Below, piece by piece: positions 39,469 to 49,103 of a DNA stretch of 64,000 nucleotides (the stretch's first letter is position 1; every line of letters begins with the position of its first letter). The position numbers and the translations under genes are program-made. Below the pieces are notes generated by a model. That model was not told the origin of the DNA. It searched no databases and saw nothing but the letters and a program-made list of their open reading frames with translations. The stretch is from Candidatus Fredericiella danica (GTDB lineage Bacteria > Chloroflexota > Anaerolineae > Caldilineales > Caldilineaceae). The DNA lies in contig JADJPH010000111.1 in NCBI GenBank assembly GCA_016713335.1, positions 1 through 64,000 of the forward strand. Reading direction: 5' to 3'.

Positions 39469-40725
39469 TCATGCCAGGAAGATCCAGTTCACGAAAATCG
39501 CAGTAAAGATGCCCAGGAACATCGTGAACACGACCAGGATCGTCCGATCTAGTAAGGGCCGTCGCCCCCAATTCGCCAACAACATAAATGCAGGGAAAAG
39601 CACCAGCGCATAGCGGATGATGCTCCCGGTCCCGCTATAGGCAGGAATCAACACGCCCAGAAGGGTATAGATGCCAAAGCCGGCGCCAAAACGGCGCCAT
39701 ACCAGCAGCGCAAGCACGATGATGGCAAAAAGCATGACGATGTTCAACAGCGCATTCCACCAGATCTCGCCCGTCGCGAAATTCTGATGCAACAGCCCGT
39801 TGAGATCTTGAAACACGGTTTGAAACGGGCCACGCTTCCCTCGCCCCCACGCCGATTGCGTCGTCCAGAAGGCGATCGGGTCATTGAACCGGCTCTTCAG
39901 AAACATCATGTAGCTGATCAGACCGAGTGGAATCATGGAGATCAGCAGCAGGCTCCCAATGTCATGTCGTAACCCGTTCCAAAGCCCTTTCCACGCGTCA
40001 GGCCGGTAGATCCGAGCAAGCGTCCATCCATGCATGCGCAACCATTCATACAACACCACAACCCAGACCAGCACCCCCACAATTCTAGATGCGGAGGTCA
40101 GGATCCCCATGACCCCAGCCCATCCCCACATATGGCGCCGCGCAAAATAGAACGTGGCCACGGAGAAGAACAGGAACGTGCTCTCGGTATAGACTGCGCT
40201 AAAAAAGATTGCGGTCGGAAACACTGCGATATAGAAGACTGCACGCTGTGCGGTTCCCGCGTCGGCGAACTCAAACTCCGTTAACCGATAAAGGAAGATA
40301 AGCGCCAGTAACAACATGACATGACTCACGAGCACCCCAGCCAGCACCAGATTCTGGCCAACCAGCGGGCTCACCAGGTTCATGAGCAGTGGGTAGACCG
40401 GGAAGAAGGCAACGCTGCTCATTTGCCCAGGTGTCAACGTGTAGCCGTCACGCGCAATATTCAGATAGAAGGCGCTGTCCCAACGCGCGAGCGAATCGAG
40501 CAACACATTATCGGGGATCGCGTGCCAGTACTCGGCGCCCGTCTGGCTTGGCATGGCAATCTCGGCAAGGCAGGCGCCTGACAGAACGACAGCCCTCGAA
40601 ACTAAGAAGACGGCCATGGGCACAAGTAGCCACCGCCAACGCACCCAATCAATTGCTTGAACCCGAGTGACAACGCCACCGATTGGTGAATAGGTCTGCC
40701 GCAGCGCGGCGTGCACACGCGTCAT
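39469..40725 (-). CDS. PIG-V-like polyprenol-phosphate mannosyltransferase, multispan membrane protein
   Basis: 418 residues with about ten hydrophobic segments. LLDSLARWDSAFYLNIARDG (aspartates in the first extracytoplasmic loop), FFPVYPLLMNLVSPLVG and AVYTESTFLFFSVATFYFAR match the bacterial relatives of GPI mannosyltransferase 2 (PIG-V, COG5542; GT-C fold). It would add mannose from a lipid-linked donor outside the membrane. Its start overlaps the preceding gene's stop by 4 bases (ATGA), implying translational coupling. Acceptor unknown. Intact. Confidence 0.85.
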   Translation of the reverse strand: MTRVHAALRQTYSPIGGVVTRVQAIDWVRWRWLLVPMAVFLVSRAVVLSGACLAEIAMPSQTGAEYWHAIPDNVLLDSLARWDSAFYLNIARDGYTLTPGQMSSVAFFPVYPLLMNLVSPLVGQNLVLAGVLVSHVMLLLALIFLYRLTEFEFADAGTAQRAVFYIAVFPTAIFFSAVYTESTFLFFSVATFYFARRHMWGWAGVMGILTSASRIVGVLVWVVVLYEWLRMHGWTLARIYRPDAWKGLWNGLRHDIGSLLLISMIPLGLISYMMFLKSRFNDPIAFWTTQSAWGRGKRGPFQTVFQDLNGLLHQNFATGEIWWNALLNIVMLFAIIVLALLVWRRFGAGFGIYTLLGVLIPAYSGTGSIIRYALVLFPAFMLLANWGRRPLLDRTILVVFTMFLGIFTAIFVNWIFLA

Positions 40726-42563
40726 TTCGAAGGTTCTCCTAACGTCATCTGCAGATCACTGAATACAGTCGGCCCGCGGAAACTGGTCAGACCGATCCAG
40801 CCAGAATTAGCATCAAGCGGTGCGTCCGCAGTGATTTGCTCACCGTCCACCAAGACGTCGAAAGCGCCCTTCTTCACAACCAACGTCAGTTGGTGCGGCT
40901 GACCAGTCTCGGTCTCAAGCGGCGCTGACCCGATACCCTGGAACTCACCCGCCTGGCTATAGCGGCCCCAGAAGAGTTGCTTGCCGCCATCGCCAAAGCG
41001 CACCATGTACGCGCCTTTTGAATCGTCTCGCTTGGGCATATGGAAAATCACGCCGCCGCCGCCATCGGCAACGTCCTTCGGCAGTTCAATCTTCGCCGAC
41101 AGCGTATACTGCTCCGCTAATACACCGATGCCGGTGACATAGTCCGTGGCCTCGGTCGCCTGTTGGCGGATCGTGGCGCCCTCTTTGACCCATTCGCCAC
41201 TTAACGTCTGGGTGTTCGCCAGCAAATTTGATGCCTGCGCGTCAGTGACTGGCGCTGCGTTCTGATCACCCACTAGCGCAGTTTCCGTGCTGTTCATGCT
41301 CGAAATCTTGACTTGCTGAAATGAGGCGACACTCTCTGAAGTCGTCAAACCCGGATAACCGCGCTGGCTCACGAGCGGGACCTGGTCCGCAAGTTGCTGC
41401 CCGTCCAGCAGGATGGCGTATGTGTCCACACCAGAGATGACTTCCAGCACATGACTGTCTGTCCCCGGGGCGCTGGCACCCTTAAAACCCTGTCCTGTGA
41501 AGGCCCCATCCTTGTCAAAGTAACCCCAGAATACCCCAGACCCATCGTCGGCATAGCGCACCATGTGCGCCCCTTTTTTGCTCGTCGGATCCGGCATATT
41601 GAAGAGCAACCCGGCGCCGGTGCCCTGGTTGATCCGGAACTTGACCGTCATCCGATACGACTCGAACGGCTGGTTGTAGCTGATGTTGCGATCAAATTCA
41701 TTCGGCTGCTGCTGGACCAGGGCGCCATCGCGAAATACCCAATCACCGGACATTGGCACCCAACCAGATGCGGCGATGTCGCCGGTAAAGTCACTCGTGT
41801 AGAGCACCCCCGCCTTATCGGGCAATGTCTGCGCCTGCTGCGGATCAACTTGTGGCTTTGCCGGCGCAGCTTCGCCCAATCCAGTCACAGCAAGATCATC
41901 AAAACGCACCGGCGCGCCGGTGGCATTCAGGCCAACCAGCCCCCCTTGATACTGGAGCGGCACATCACGCACCAGCACTTTGTCGTCGAGGGCCACAGAA
42001 TAGGACTCTTTGCCCACATCAACCCTGAGACGCGCATCAAGCGGCTGGTCAACGGGCAATTCGAGCGGAACTACAGCCTGGCTCTTCGATTCGCTCCCTT
42101 GGGTATAACCACAGTTCACCTGCCATTTACCGTCAACTGCTGCGATCTCCACGAAATGCCGCTTCTGCTGCACACTTGGATATTGTGCATTGAACGACAT
42201 GCCGGCCGGGGTCGATGAGTTCTCAAGCACAAGCCGCGCTTGCGCTTGATAGGGTTGCCCCTGATCCAACCAGAGCGGGAGATAGATGCCAGCCTTTTGG
42301 GCATCTGGATTCGCCTGGATCAACCCGCCTTCGCTGACTTTCCACTCACCATCGAACTTGAACCACTGTCCAATCGAATCCTGCGCGAAGTCGTCACTAA
42401 ACGGCAATGCGTAGATCGCAAAGGGCCGGCTGGGTGAAAGCCGGGAATAGAGTGCAACGTTGAAGATACCGAGCACAACCGCCGCAGCAAGCAGCGGAAT
42501 CACATACCGGGTCAACCACCGGTGATTTGAACGCTTCGGTTGGATGGCGGCCTGTGTTGCCAT
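40722..42563 (-). CDS. Membrane-anchored protein with three lectin-like (LamG/DUF1080-like) repeats
   Basis: 613 residues. One N-terminal TM helix (YVIPLLAAAVVLGIFNVALY) then three similar units of about 170 residues, each with a WxxxxGEWxxxxGxLxQ-like opening (GQWFKFDGEWKVSEGGLIQA, GWVPMSGDWVFRDGALVQQQ, GEWVKEGATIRQQATEATDY), a middle GAGLLFNMP or GGGVIFHMP and a VLLDGQQLAD-like strand. This fits the concanavalin/LamG fold of the 3-keto-disaccharide hydrolase (DUF1080) family used as a sugar-binding module. Translationally coupled to the PIG-V-like gene. Predicted to sit outside the cell and bind glycan. Intact. Confidence 0.75.
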   Translation of the reverse strand: MATQAAIQPKRSNHRWLTRYVIPLLAAAVVLGIFNVALYSRLSPSRPFAIYALPFSDDFAQDSIGQWFKFDGEWKVSEGGLIQANPDAQKAGIYLPLWLDQGQPYQAQARLVLENSSTPAGMSFNAQYPSVQQKRHFVEIAAVDGKWQVNCGYTQGSESKSQAVVPLELPVDQPLDARLRVDVGKESYSVALDDKVLVRDVPLQYQGGLVGLNATGAPVRFDDLAVTGLGEAAPAKPQVDPQQAQTLPDKAGVLYTSDFTGDIAASGWVPMSGDWVFRDGALVQQQPNEFDRNISYNQPFESYRMTVKFRINQGTGAGLLFNMPDPTSKKGAHMVRYADDGSGVFWGYFDKDGAFTGQGFKGASAPGTDSHVLEVISGVDTYAILLDGQQLADQVPLVSQRGYPGLTTSESVASFQQVKISSMNSTETALVGDQNAAPVTDAQASNLLANTQTLSGEWVKEGATIRQQATEATDYVTGIGVLAEQYTLSAKIELPKDVADGGGGVIFHMPKRDDSKGAYMVRFGDGGKQLFWGRYSQAGEFQGIGSAPLETETGQPHQLTLVVKKGAFDVLVDGEQITADAPLDANSGWIGLTSFRGPTVFSDLQMTLGEPSK

Positions 42564-42973
42564 TTGCCATTTACCTCATAGTGTCCGCTTGAGCGACTAC
42601 CACCAAGACGGAGCGACCTTGCAGCGCATTTCTAGGCGCCAATGCGCGTTGATGGAAGCGAAGTTTTCTTCGCACTGATCTTACGCTCTGGAGAACACTC
42701 CTCACAAGCGACAAAAGTATCTAATATTGGTATTTAACTGAAATAAACGATTGTGAATGCCCCAGTAAAAACGGCGTTAAATGTTGCATGGGGATCGCAC
42801 AACCGGTTTTTCGCCAAACCGCGACGCCGTAACCGGCGCTGCGTATTGATATCAGGAAGATGCGATAGTGTCATCCGGGCCGAACCGGTCAGACCGGTCA
42901 GACCGGTCCAACCGGTCAAACCGAAACCCTGGAAATAACATCTTACTTGACTAGAAAATCTGAGGATAGATCA
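42564..42973. other. 410-bp divergent intergenic region, no gene seen
   Basis: Between the reverse-strand lectin-fold gene and pspC. It has an AT-rich centre (about 42700-42775) that probably holds the two promoters, and a 9-bp tandem repeat near the pspC side. No ORF with coding character and no tRNA-like fold was seen. Confidence 0.6.
42884..42919. repeat. 9-bp ACCGGTCAG tandem repeat upstream of pspC
   Basis: Four consecutive units ACCGGTCAG, ACCGGTCAG, ACCGGTCCA, ACCGGTCAA plus a partial ACCGAAACC, 55 bases before the pspC start. Each unit holds the palindrome ACCGGT. Confidence 0.85.
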
Positions 42974-43183
42974 ATGACTGAAAATACGATGAACGAAAAT
43001 GTTAAGAGTCAACTACGGAGACAAGATGGCGTAGTGGCGGGAGTCTGTGGCGGTCTTGGTGAGTTTACCGGGATCGATGCGATGTGGTTCCGGCTACTCT
43101 TCCTGTTCATGATGCTGCCCGGTGGGTTGCCGGGTATACTCATCTACCTGATCCTGTGGCTCGTGATTCCACGCAAGCAGTAG
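42974..43183 (+). CDS. PspC-domain membrane protein
   Basis: 69 residues from ATG 42974 (RBS GAGGAT). The sequence RRQDGVVAGVCGGLGEFTGI followed by a hydrophobic helix ending LILWLVIPRKQ is the PspC domain in full. PspC domains act in envelope-stress sensing at the inner membrane. Single-domain form, no psp partners nearby. Followed by a strong terminator. Confidence 0.92.
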   Translation: MTENTMNENVKSQLRRQDGVVAGVCGGLGEFTGIDAMWFRLLFLFMMLPGGLPGILIYLILWLVIPRKQ

Positions 43184-43202
43184 TGGCGCCGTGGATGCGA
43201 CG

Positions 43203-43247
43203 CCGAGGAGCGGCAAGCCAGCGTTGTCTTGCCGCTCCTCGGTTTTT
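43203..43247 (+). terminator. Rho-independent terminator after pspC
   Basis: A perfect 15-bp stem (CCGAGGAGCGGCAAG with its complement), 10-base loop and TTTTT. It ends 3 bases before the stop of the convergent flavin reductase gene and may serve both. Confidence 0.95.
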
Positions 43248-43249
43248 AT

Positions 43250-43765
43250 TCAGGCCTTTGCTGCCGCAGGCTCAAGCGGCAATTCCGCGAGTTGGCGCCA
43301 ATTGCGATTAAAATAGAGCAATGGCGCAGGGCCACCCTGCGCACCTGCGGCGACCACTTCACCGACAAAGATTGAATGATCTTCACCGTCGTACGCATGC
43401 CGCACCCGGCAATCTACCCAGGCCAACACGCCGGGCAAAATTGCGCTGCCCGTCACCGCCTTGGTCCACGCGATATCGTGAAAACGGTCACTGGACTCCG
43501 GCGCCAGCCCCGCAAAGCGTTTTCCCCACTCAACGTGCTCTGCACCCAGAATATTGGCGGCGAACACGCCACTCTTTAAGATGGCAGCATGGGTGAACAG
43601 CCGGCGGCCGACACAGATCAACACCTGAGGCGGGTCGATGCTGACACTCGTCAGCGAACTCGCCGTGATTCCAATCGGCGCGCCGTCAGCGACCGTGGTA
43701 ACGATGGTCACTCCGCTCGCCCAATGCGCCAACACATTCTTGAACTCCTGCCCTGACACGCTCAT
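43250..43765 (-). CDS. Flavin reductase-like domain protein (HpaC family)
   Basis: 171 residues from ATG 43765 (MSVSGQEFKNVLAHWASGVT); the frame extends upstream to 43828 without family sequence. Signatures: ASGVTIVTT, GITASSLTSVSIDPPQVLIC, FAANILG, LAWVDCRV and HSIFVGEVV, typical of FMN-binding split-barrel reductases that supply reduced flavin to monooxygenases. Partner oxygenase not in the window. Confidence 0.88.
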   Translation of the reverse strand: MSVSGQEFKNVLAHWASGVTIVTTVADGAPIGITASSLTSVSIDPPQVLICVGRRLFTHAAILKSGVFAANILGAEHVEWGKRFAGLAPESSDRFHDIAWTKAVTGSAILPGVLAWVDCRVRHAYDGEDHSIFVGEVVAAGAQGGPAPLLYFNRNWRQLAELPLEPAAAKA

Positions 43766-43949
43766 AAAACACTCCAGTCGATGATGACACTCGGCAATCA
43801 AACCTGAGTATAGGCGCACTTCCGGCAAATCACGGTAACCTCACTCCAGATACTTACTATTTCGGTGATCTCCGACTCTTTGCTAAAATGGAACTATCTG
43901 TGCCAGCGCCTGCGTTATCAACGCAGCAAGAGCGAGGAGAAAGACGCTC

Positions 43950-44237
43950 ATGAAAGGGATGCTCTTCCTAGCCAATCAGGAGAAGCCCGTCGCGGTTCTC
44001 GATGAAGTAAACGTCGTGATCATGAATGACAACCACAAAACGGATCCTGCCCGCGTCACGTTCAAGAGCCAAAAACTCAGCGCAGGCAAAACGATGGTTG
44101 AACTTCACCGCGATCAGAAGATGACGCTCAAGCTCGAGGATGGCCGCGAAGCCGACGTGCTGCTTCAACACTCGAGCCTTGACATGCAAGGAAACGCAGT
44201 GGGTGTCCTGCGTGTACTCAATGCGCAAAAATTATAG
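43950..44237 (+). CDS. Hypothetical 95-residue protein
   Basis: ATG 43950 behind GCGAGGAGA. Small, charged, beta-rich looking (VAVLDEVNVVIMND, MTLKLEDGREADVLLQHSSL). No family recognised. A TAAAAT box at about 43882 with a weak TTCGGT 17 bases upstream may be its promoter. A terminator follows the stop, so it is a monocistronic, well-bounded gene. Confidence 0.7.
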   Translation: MKGMLFLANQEKPVAVLDEVNVVIMNDNHKTDPARVTFKSQKLSAGKTMVELHRDQKMTLKLEDGREADVLLQHSSLDMQGNAVGVLRVLNAQKL

Positions 44238-44260
44238 CGCCACCATCACCTGAAACCCGC

Positions 44261-44294
44261 TGCCAGCCGGCCCTCGCAGGTGGCTGGCATTTTT
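44261..44294 (+). terminator. Rho-independent terminator
   Basis: TGCCAGCC and GGCTGGCA (8 bp, 13-base loop) followed by TTTTT. Confidence 0.85.
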
Positions 44295-44346
44295 GTTTTC
44301 GTTGCTCGAGTGTAAACGCTCGGAATCATACGCGTCATTGTCCATT

Positions 44347-44901
44347 ATGTCTGCCAGCTTTTCCACGACTGATCCGACCCGCACGTCGCTACCGCCCACG
44401 GTAGAACCCCAGCCGCCTGCGCCAAAGCGCAAGGTGCGCCGGCGTTCCGCCTTCTGGCCCGGTTTCGCAGTCGGGTTTTCACTGTTGGCCCTGGCCAGTT
44501 GCGGGGGACTTGCGGCTTCATTTGGCTTTACCAGGCTCTCCCTGGCCGACATCCAGGGCAACGCCCCAGCCTGGGTCCCGCCGGCGATCACCGCCACCCC
44601 ACTCCCGGTGGCAGCAAACGCTGCGCCGGCCGCGCTCGGTCGCTTCACCCTTGGCCAACAGGTGCGCAACCTGACCAACAGCCGTGTCAACATCGGAAGC
44701 ACGCCCGGCCATCTCAGCAAACCGGCCGGTGACATCCTCGCACAGGTGGAACCGAACGCAACGCTCGAGATCATTGGCCCATCGAGCGCCGCCAATAACC
44801 TCACCTGGTGGCAGGTGCGCTACGTCTCGCCGGACGGAATCCCCCTCGAAGGCTGGATGGCCGAAGCCACCGCCAGCGGTGTCCAAATCCTCGGTCAATA
44901 G
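44347..44901 (+). CDS. Membrane-anchored protein with SH3-like domain
   Basis: 184 residues from ATG 44347. A basic, proline-rich N-terminus (PPTVEPQPPAPKRKVRRR) precedes one TM helix (FAVGFSLLALASCGGLAASF). The extracytoplasmic part has an SH3_3-like repeat pattern: VRNLTNSRVNIGSTPGHLSK, ILAQVEPNATLEIIGPS, WWQVRYVSPDG, EGWMAEATASGVQIL. Such bacterial SH3 domains usually bind cell-wall components. Other starts upstream (44293) look unlikely. Confidence 0.75.
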   Translation: MSASFSTTDPTRTSLPPTVEPQPPAPKRKVRRRSAFWPGFAVGFSLLALASCGGLAASFGFTRLSLADIQGNAPAWVPPAITATPLPVAANAAPAALGRFTLGQQVRNLTNSRVNIGSTPGHLSKPAGDILAQVEPNATLEIIGPSSAANNLTWWQVRYVSPDGIPLEGWMAEATASGVQILGQ

Positions 44902-44972
44902 CACAACTTCCTGACCCAGCGCATCCTGACGACTCTTTTCTCTCCCCACCCATTTCGTGGTTTAATCAACCT

Positions 44973-47295
44973 ATGTCCTCTCCTTCACCAGGTCCCGCCT
45001 CCCCTACTTTCATACCACGGCCCGCGCAACAAGCTATCCTGGAATACATCGGCGGCTATATGGGCATCAGCGCTGTGCCCGGCAGTGGGAAGACATTCAC
45101 GTTAAGCCTGCTCGCCGCCAAACTTGTCGAACAGCTTGCAAGTTCGGAACGGCTCGACGAGCGCGAGGTGCTGGTCGTCACCTTTACCAACAGCGCCGTC
45201 GCCAACTTCCGCGCCCGGATCGGCGGCTTCGTGCGCTCGCAGGGACTGCTCGCAGGGGTGGGCTATCGCGTTCGGACACTGCACGGTCTGGCACACGACA
45301 TCGTGCGCGAACGCCCCGGGCTGGTTGGGCTTGCCGAAGACTTCGATATCATCGACGACAGCACCGCCACAGAGATTAAACGCGATGCCGTGGTCAGCTA
45401 TCTGCGCGGCCACCCGGACGCGCTGGCGCCCTACATCAAACCGGAGTTCATCGCGAACCCGCGCCGCATTGAACGTGCACTGGTTGAAGACGCAATCGAC
45501 ATCGCCAACACGGTGATTCGTGTCGCCAAAGACCTGCCCACCGGCGTGAGTATCCTGTTGCACCAATTTGACCAGCAGAGCGGCGCGTGGCCGCTGCTCG
45601 AATTGGGGCTACGCGTCTTGGCCGACTATCAGCGTGCACTCACACTGCGCGGCGCAGTCGACTTTGATGATCTGATCATGTTCGCCCTACAAGCCCTCGA
45701 AGCGGACAACGGCTACCTGGAACGCCTACAGGAACGCTGGCCATTCGTACTGGAAGATGAAGCTCAGGACTCGAGCAACGCCCAAGAACGCATGCTGCGG
45801 TTGTTGACAAGCCGCAACGGTAATTGGGTGCGCGTCGGCGACCCCAACCAGGCGATCAACACGACCTTCACCAGCGCGGACACGCGCTATCTGCAGCACT
45901 TCTTGCGTGAACATGCCGGTGGCGCTCGCCCCCTGCCAAACTCAGGCCGCAGTTCACTACCCATCATTGCCGCCGCCAATCACCTCATTACCTGGTCACA
46001 GCAGGCGCACCCTTTTCTGCCGCCTGACATGGCGCTTGTCCCGCCGCTGATTGAACCAACGCCGCCAGGGGATCCGCAACCCAATCCAGCGGCGGGAACC
46101 CCGCCAATCTACCTTCACCCTGCGGCGATGACGCCGGACACCGAGACCGACATGGTCGTGCGGAGTTTGCAGCGGTGGCTGCCAAACAACCCGGACATGA
46201 CACTGGCCGTCCTGGCGCCGGAAAATCACCGCGGTTTTGCCTTGACCGAGGCGCTCCAGCGCGCCGGTCTGCCGTTCGATGACACATTGCTCCGCACAAA
46301 CAGTACGACACGCGCGGCGGCCCATACGCTTGCCATGGTCCTGGGGTATGTCGCAAAACCGCAACAGCCCGGTCGCTTGCAGGCTTTGTGGACCGAAGTC
46401 TGGTACCCGCGCTGGGCACAGCGCCAGGGACTGGAAGGTTTTGCGGCGCCGGGCGCCGGACGCCGCAAGGCGCCACTGCCAGAACCGGTTGAGACGTTTG
46501 GGCGCGCCTTGAGCAAGCTGGCTGAACCTGAAGCCTTCGTCTTTCCACAACAAACGGATTGGTTGCGGGGCATCACCTGGCTGGACAGCGCAGAAGACCA
46601 ACGCGAGATCATCCTTACCTTCCGCGCCGATCTGCAGCGCTGGGCAAAGGCGGTCGTCCTGCCGGTCGACGAACTGCTGCTCACCCTGGGCAACGATCTC
46701 TTTGATGAACCAGCGGACCTGGCGCTGACGCACCGGCTGGCCGTGCTGCTCGCCAAACTTCAGGACGAACAGCCGGGTCTGCGGTTACCGGATCTGGCAA
46801 ACGAATTAGAGAACATAGCCTTGAACAAGCGCCGCATCTTGGGCTTTGGCGAAGACGCCCAGGGCTACCAGCCCCTGCCGGGCGTGGTCACCGTTGCCAC
46901 CATGCATGCAGCCAAGGGGCTGGAATGGGATCGGGTCTACCTCACCTCGGTGAACAACTACAGCTTTCCCGGCGGTGGCGAAGCAGACTCCTACCGCAGC
47001 GAGCGCTGGTTCATTCGCGATCGCCTCAACCTGCTCGCCGAGGTCGAAGCACAAATGCACCAGCTCCATGGCGGCACCCTCGACGACTATCTCCCCGGCC
47101 AGGCAACCGCACGCGCGGATCGAGCTGGCAGCCGAGCGGTTGCGGCTGCTCTATGTCGGTGTCACCCGTGCAAAACGAGAGCTGATCTTGACGTATAATA
47201 TCGGCCAGCGCGCTGAATCAGACCCCTTGCGTCCGGCCATCGCCTTTGCAGCGCTCGACGCGTTTGTGACGACGCAGAACAATGTTGCTAAGTAA
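44973..47295 (+). CDS. UvrD/Rep-family superfamily 1 DNA helicase, one frameshift near the end
   Basis: Start chosen at 44973 (MSSPSPGPASPTFIPRPAQQ). About 773 residues. Motifs: Q-motif RPAQQAILE, Walker A AVPGSGKT, VVTFTNSAV (Ia), FDDLIMFAL, DEAQDSS (II), VGDPNQAIN (III), TMHAAKGLEWDRVYL (V) and, in the shifted frame, LLYVGVTRAKREL (VI). The frame breaks near 47110 in CGCACGCGCGGATC. Motif III continues NTTFTSADTRYL rather than the usual YRFRGAD, so it is a divergent member. ATP-dependent 3'-5' DNA unwinding in repair or replication restart is the family role. Confidence 0.85.
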
Positions 47296-47298
47296 TCC

Positions 47299-47438
47299 GT
47301 ATTGCGTAGCTCGTATCACATGTTGCGTCTTCCGTGCTACGTGTCGCAGCAAGCATTCGTCATATCAAGAGCGAAATCACATCACGCCTCATGCGATGCG
47401 AGATTCGCAACACGTGACACGCAACACGAACCACGCCT
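47299..47438. repeat. Intergenic repeat of CGTATTGCGT / ACACGTGACACGCAACACG words
   Basis: The whole 140-bp gap between the helicase and flippase genes is built from these words in imperfect inverted order. The same vocabulary occurs at 10070-10135 and 37533-37600. Not coding; ends at the flippase start. Confidence 0.65.
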
Positions 47439-48905
47439 ATGCGTGATCTAGTTGGTCGACTTTTCAAGATGGTAATCGGGTACGGCGCCATTCAGTGGGC
47501 AGGTCCCTTTCTTTCGCTTATCTTCACGCCGATTATCACTCGCTTCCTTGATCCAAGCGACTATGGCATAGCCGACTACGTAACAACGATCATTGCCGCC
47601 GTCAGTGCGATTGCGATGGTCTCCATGCCGGTAGCAATCCTCACCCACTTCAACGACCGTCCTGAAGATATGCCCTGGCGACGCGCCATCACGGGATCTG
47701 CGCTGACATTCGCGGTAATTTCAGGTGTCGCATTTGGCGCCGCAATCTTTTCTGCCGCCCCGTACATCGCAGAACGCGTGACATTTCTCATCCCGTATGT
47801 ACCAATCTTGCGTTTTATCGGCGTCACCTTTGCCCTTGGCTTGACTGCTCCGATCCTTATTATATGTGCTCAAGCAGCATTGCGTGTCCGCTGGGGTATG
47901 GTTTTCAGTGCCGTTGCGATCATAGGGACGATCGTTGGCAATGTGCTCTTTATTGTGGTGCTGCAATTGGGTGCAACTGGGATGTTGTTAACCCCGATTC
48001 TGGTCAGCACTTCGGTCACAATCGCTGCGCTCATTATGATGCGAAGGCTGATCGGGCGTCCCCAATCAGGTATTACCCAGATGCTCCTGCGCGCCGGCGT
48101 GATCCTACTGCCGTCCGTGATCGCGACCTGGACCATGCAGATGAGCGACCGTCTCTTTCTAGCAACCACCGTTACGACGACTGCGTTGGGCTACTATGCC
48201 ATTGCGGGGAAGATGGCAAGTCTTGTGTTTGTGGTAATCGGACCAATCACGAACTCGTGGACGCCGCTGACGATGGCAGTGCAGAATGAGGAAGATGCCC
48301 AGGAACGGTACGTCAGCCTGTCGCGCTATTTGATTGCGGCTGTGATGCTGGTTTCACTCGGAGTCGGCCTATTTGCAAACGAAATCTTAATCGTATTGAC
48401 TCGTCCGGCCTATCTTCCCGCTTCGCCGTACGTCGGTTATCTAACGCTTACCTACGTATTTACGGTCTTCGGGTTTATCTTGTCGACTGGTGCGCTCATG
48501 GGAAAACAACTCTCGTCAGTTTCGGGTGCTGCGGTCGTCGCGGCAGTTGTGAATCTTACCCTAAATGCGATTATGATTCCTGTGTGGGGCGTGTGGGGAG
48601 CCGTATGGGCGACGGTATTGAGTTACGGCATACACCAGATCATCCTGTATGCCATCTTATTGCGCAGACACCCTGTGCCGTATCCAGTTGGTCGGATCCT
48701 CGCAGCGCTGGTGCTCCTGGTCGCGTTGATCACGGTGGGACTTTGGGTGCCCCCGATCTGCTTTCCGTACCGAGTCGGCATCAAGCTAATCATTTATGCG
48801 ATGCTGCCACTCGGTCTGATCTTGGTGCGCCTGATCCAGCCACAGGAAGTTCACCAACTTCTGATGGCCATCCGAGCTGGGCGACGGTCCCTGCATGCCG
48901 CGTAG
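47439..48905 (+). CDS. Wzx-like polysaccharide flippase (MOP superfamily)
   Basis: 488 residues with about 12-14 TM helices. Opening MVIGYGAIQWAGPFLSLIFT with TRFLDPSDYGIADYVTTIIA is typical of O-antigen/teichoic-acid flippases (RfbX/Wzx). It moves lipid-linked sugar repeat units across the cytoplasmic membrane. First gene of the polysaccharide cluster, right after the intergenic repeat. Intact. Base composition slightly more AT-rich than its neighbours. Confidence 0.88.
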   Translation: MRDLVGRLFKMVIGYGAIQWAGPFLSLIFTPIITRFLDPSDYGIADYVTTIIAAVSAIAMVSMPVAILTHFNDRPEDMPWRRAITGSALTFAVISGVAFGAAIFSAAPYIAERVTFLIPYVPILRFIGVTFALGLTAPILIICAQAALRVRWGMVFSAVAIIGTIVGNVLFIVVLQLGATGMLLTPILVSTSVTIAALIMMRRLIGRPQSGITQMLLRAGVILLPSVIATWTMQMSDRLFLATTVTTTALGYYAIAGKMASLVFVVIGPITNSWTPLTMAVQNEEDAQERYVSLSRYLIAAVMLVSLGVGLFANEILIVLTRPAYLPASPYVGYLTLTYVFTVFGFILSTGALMGKQLSSVSGAAVVAAVVNLTLNAIMIPVWGVWGAVWATVLSYGIHQIILYAILLRRHPVPYPVGRILAALVLLVALITVGLWVPPICFPYRVGIKLIIYAMLPLGLILVRLIQPQEVHQLLMAIRAGRRSLHAA

Positions 48906-49103
48906 CGCCGGGTATTCACAGGCCAGTTGAGGTGATAAATGTTGATGCAAACAGACAAGCCGGGTGTGCGATCACTCTTTCGAGCCAGTGCTGAATCTCG
49001 GTGAACAGATCGTGAACATACGCATTTGGTCGAAGGAGGACGCTTCATTGTGCGATTTCCCGATTTCACGCTGATTCAGAAACGCCGCGAATACGAGATT
49101 ACC

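Noticed and set aside
42884..42919. A CRISPR array
   Set aside because: The units are 9 bp with no spacers and no cas genes are nearby.
47296..47438. A tRNA or small RNA in the gap before the flippase
   Set aside because: The sequence is explained by the dispersed repeat words; no cloverleaf or T-loop consensus was found.
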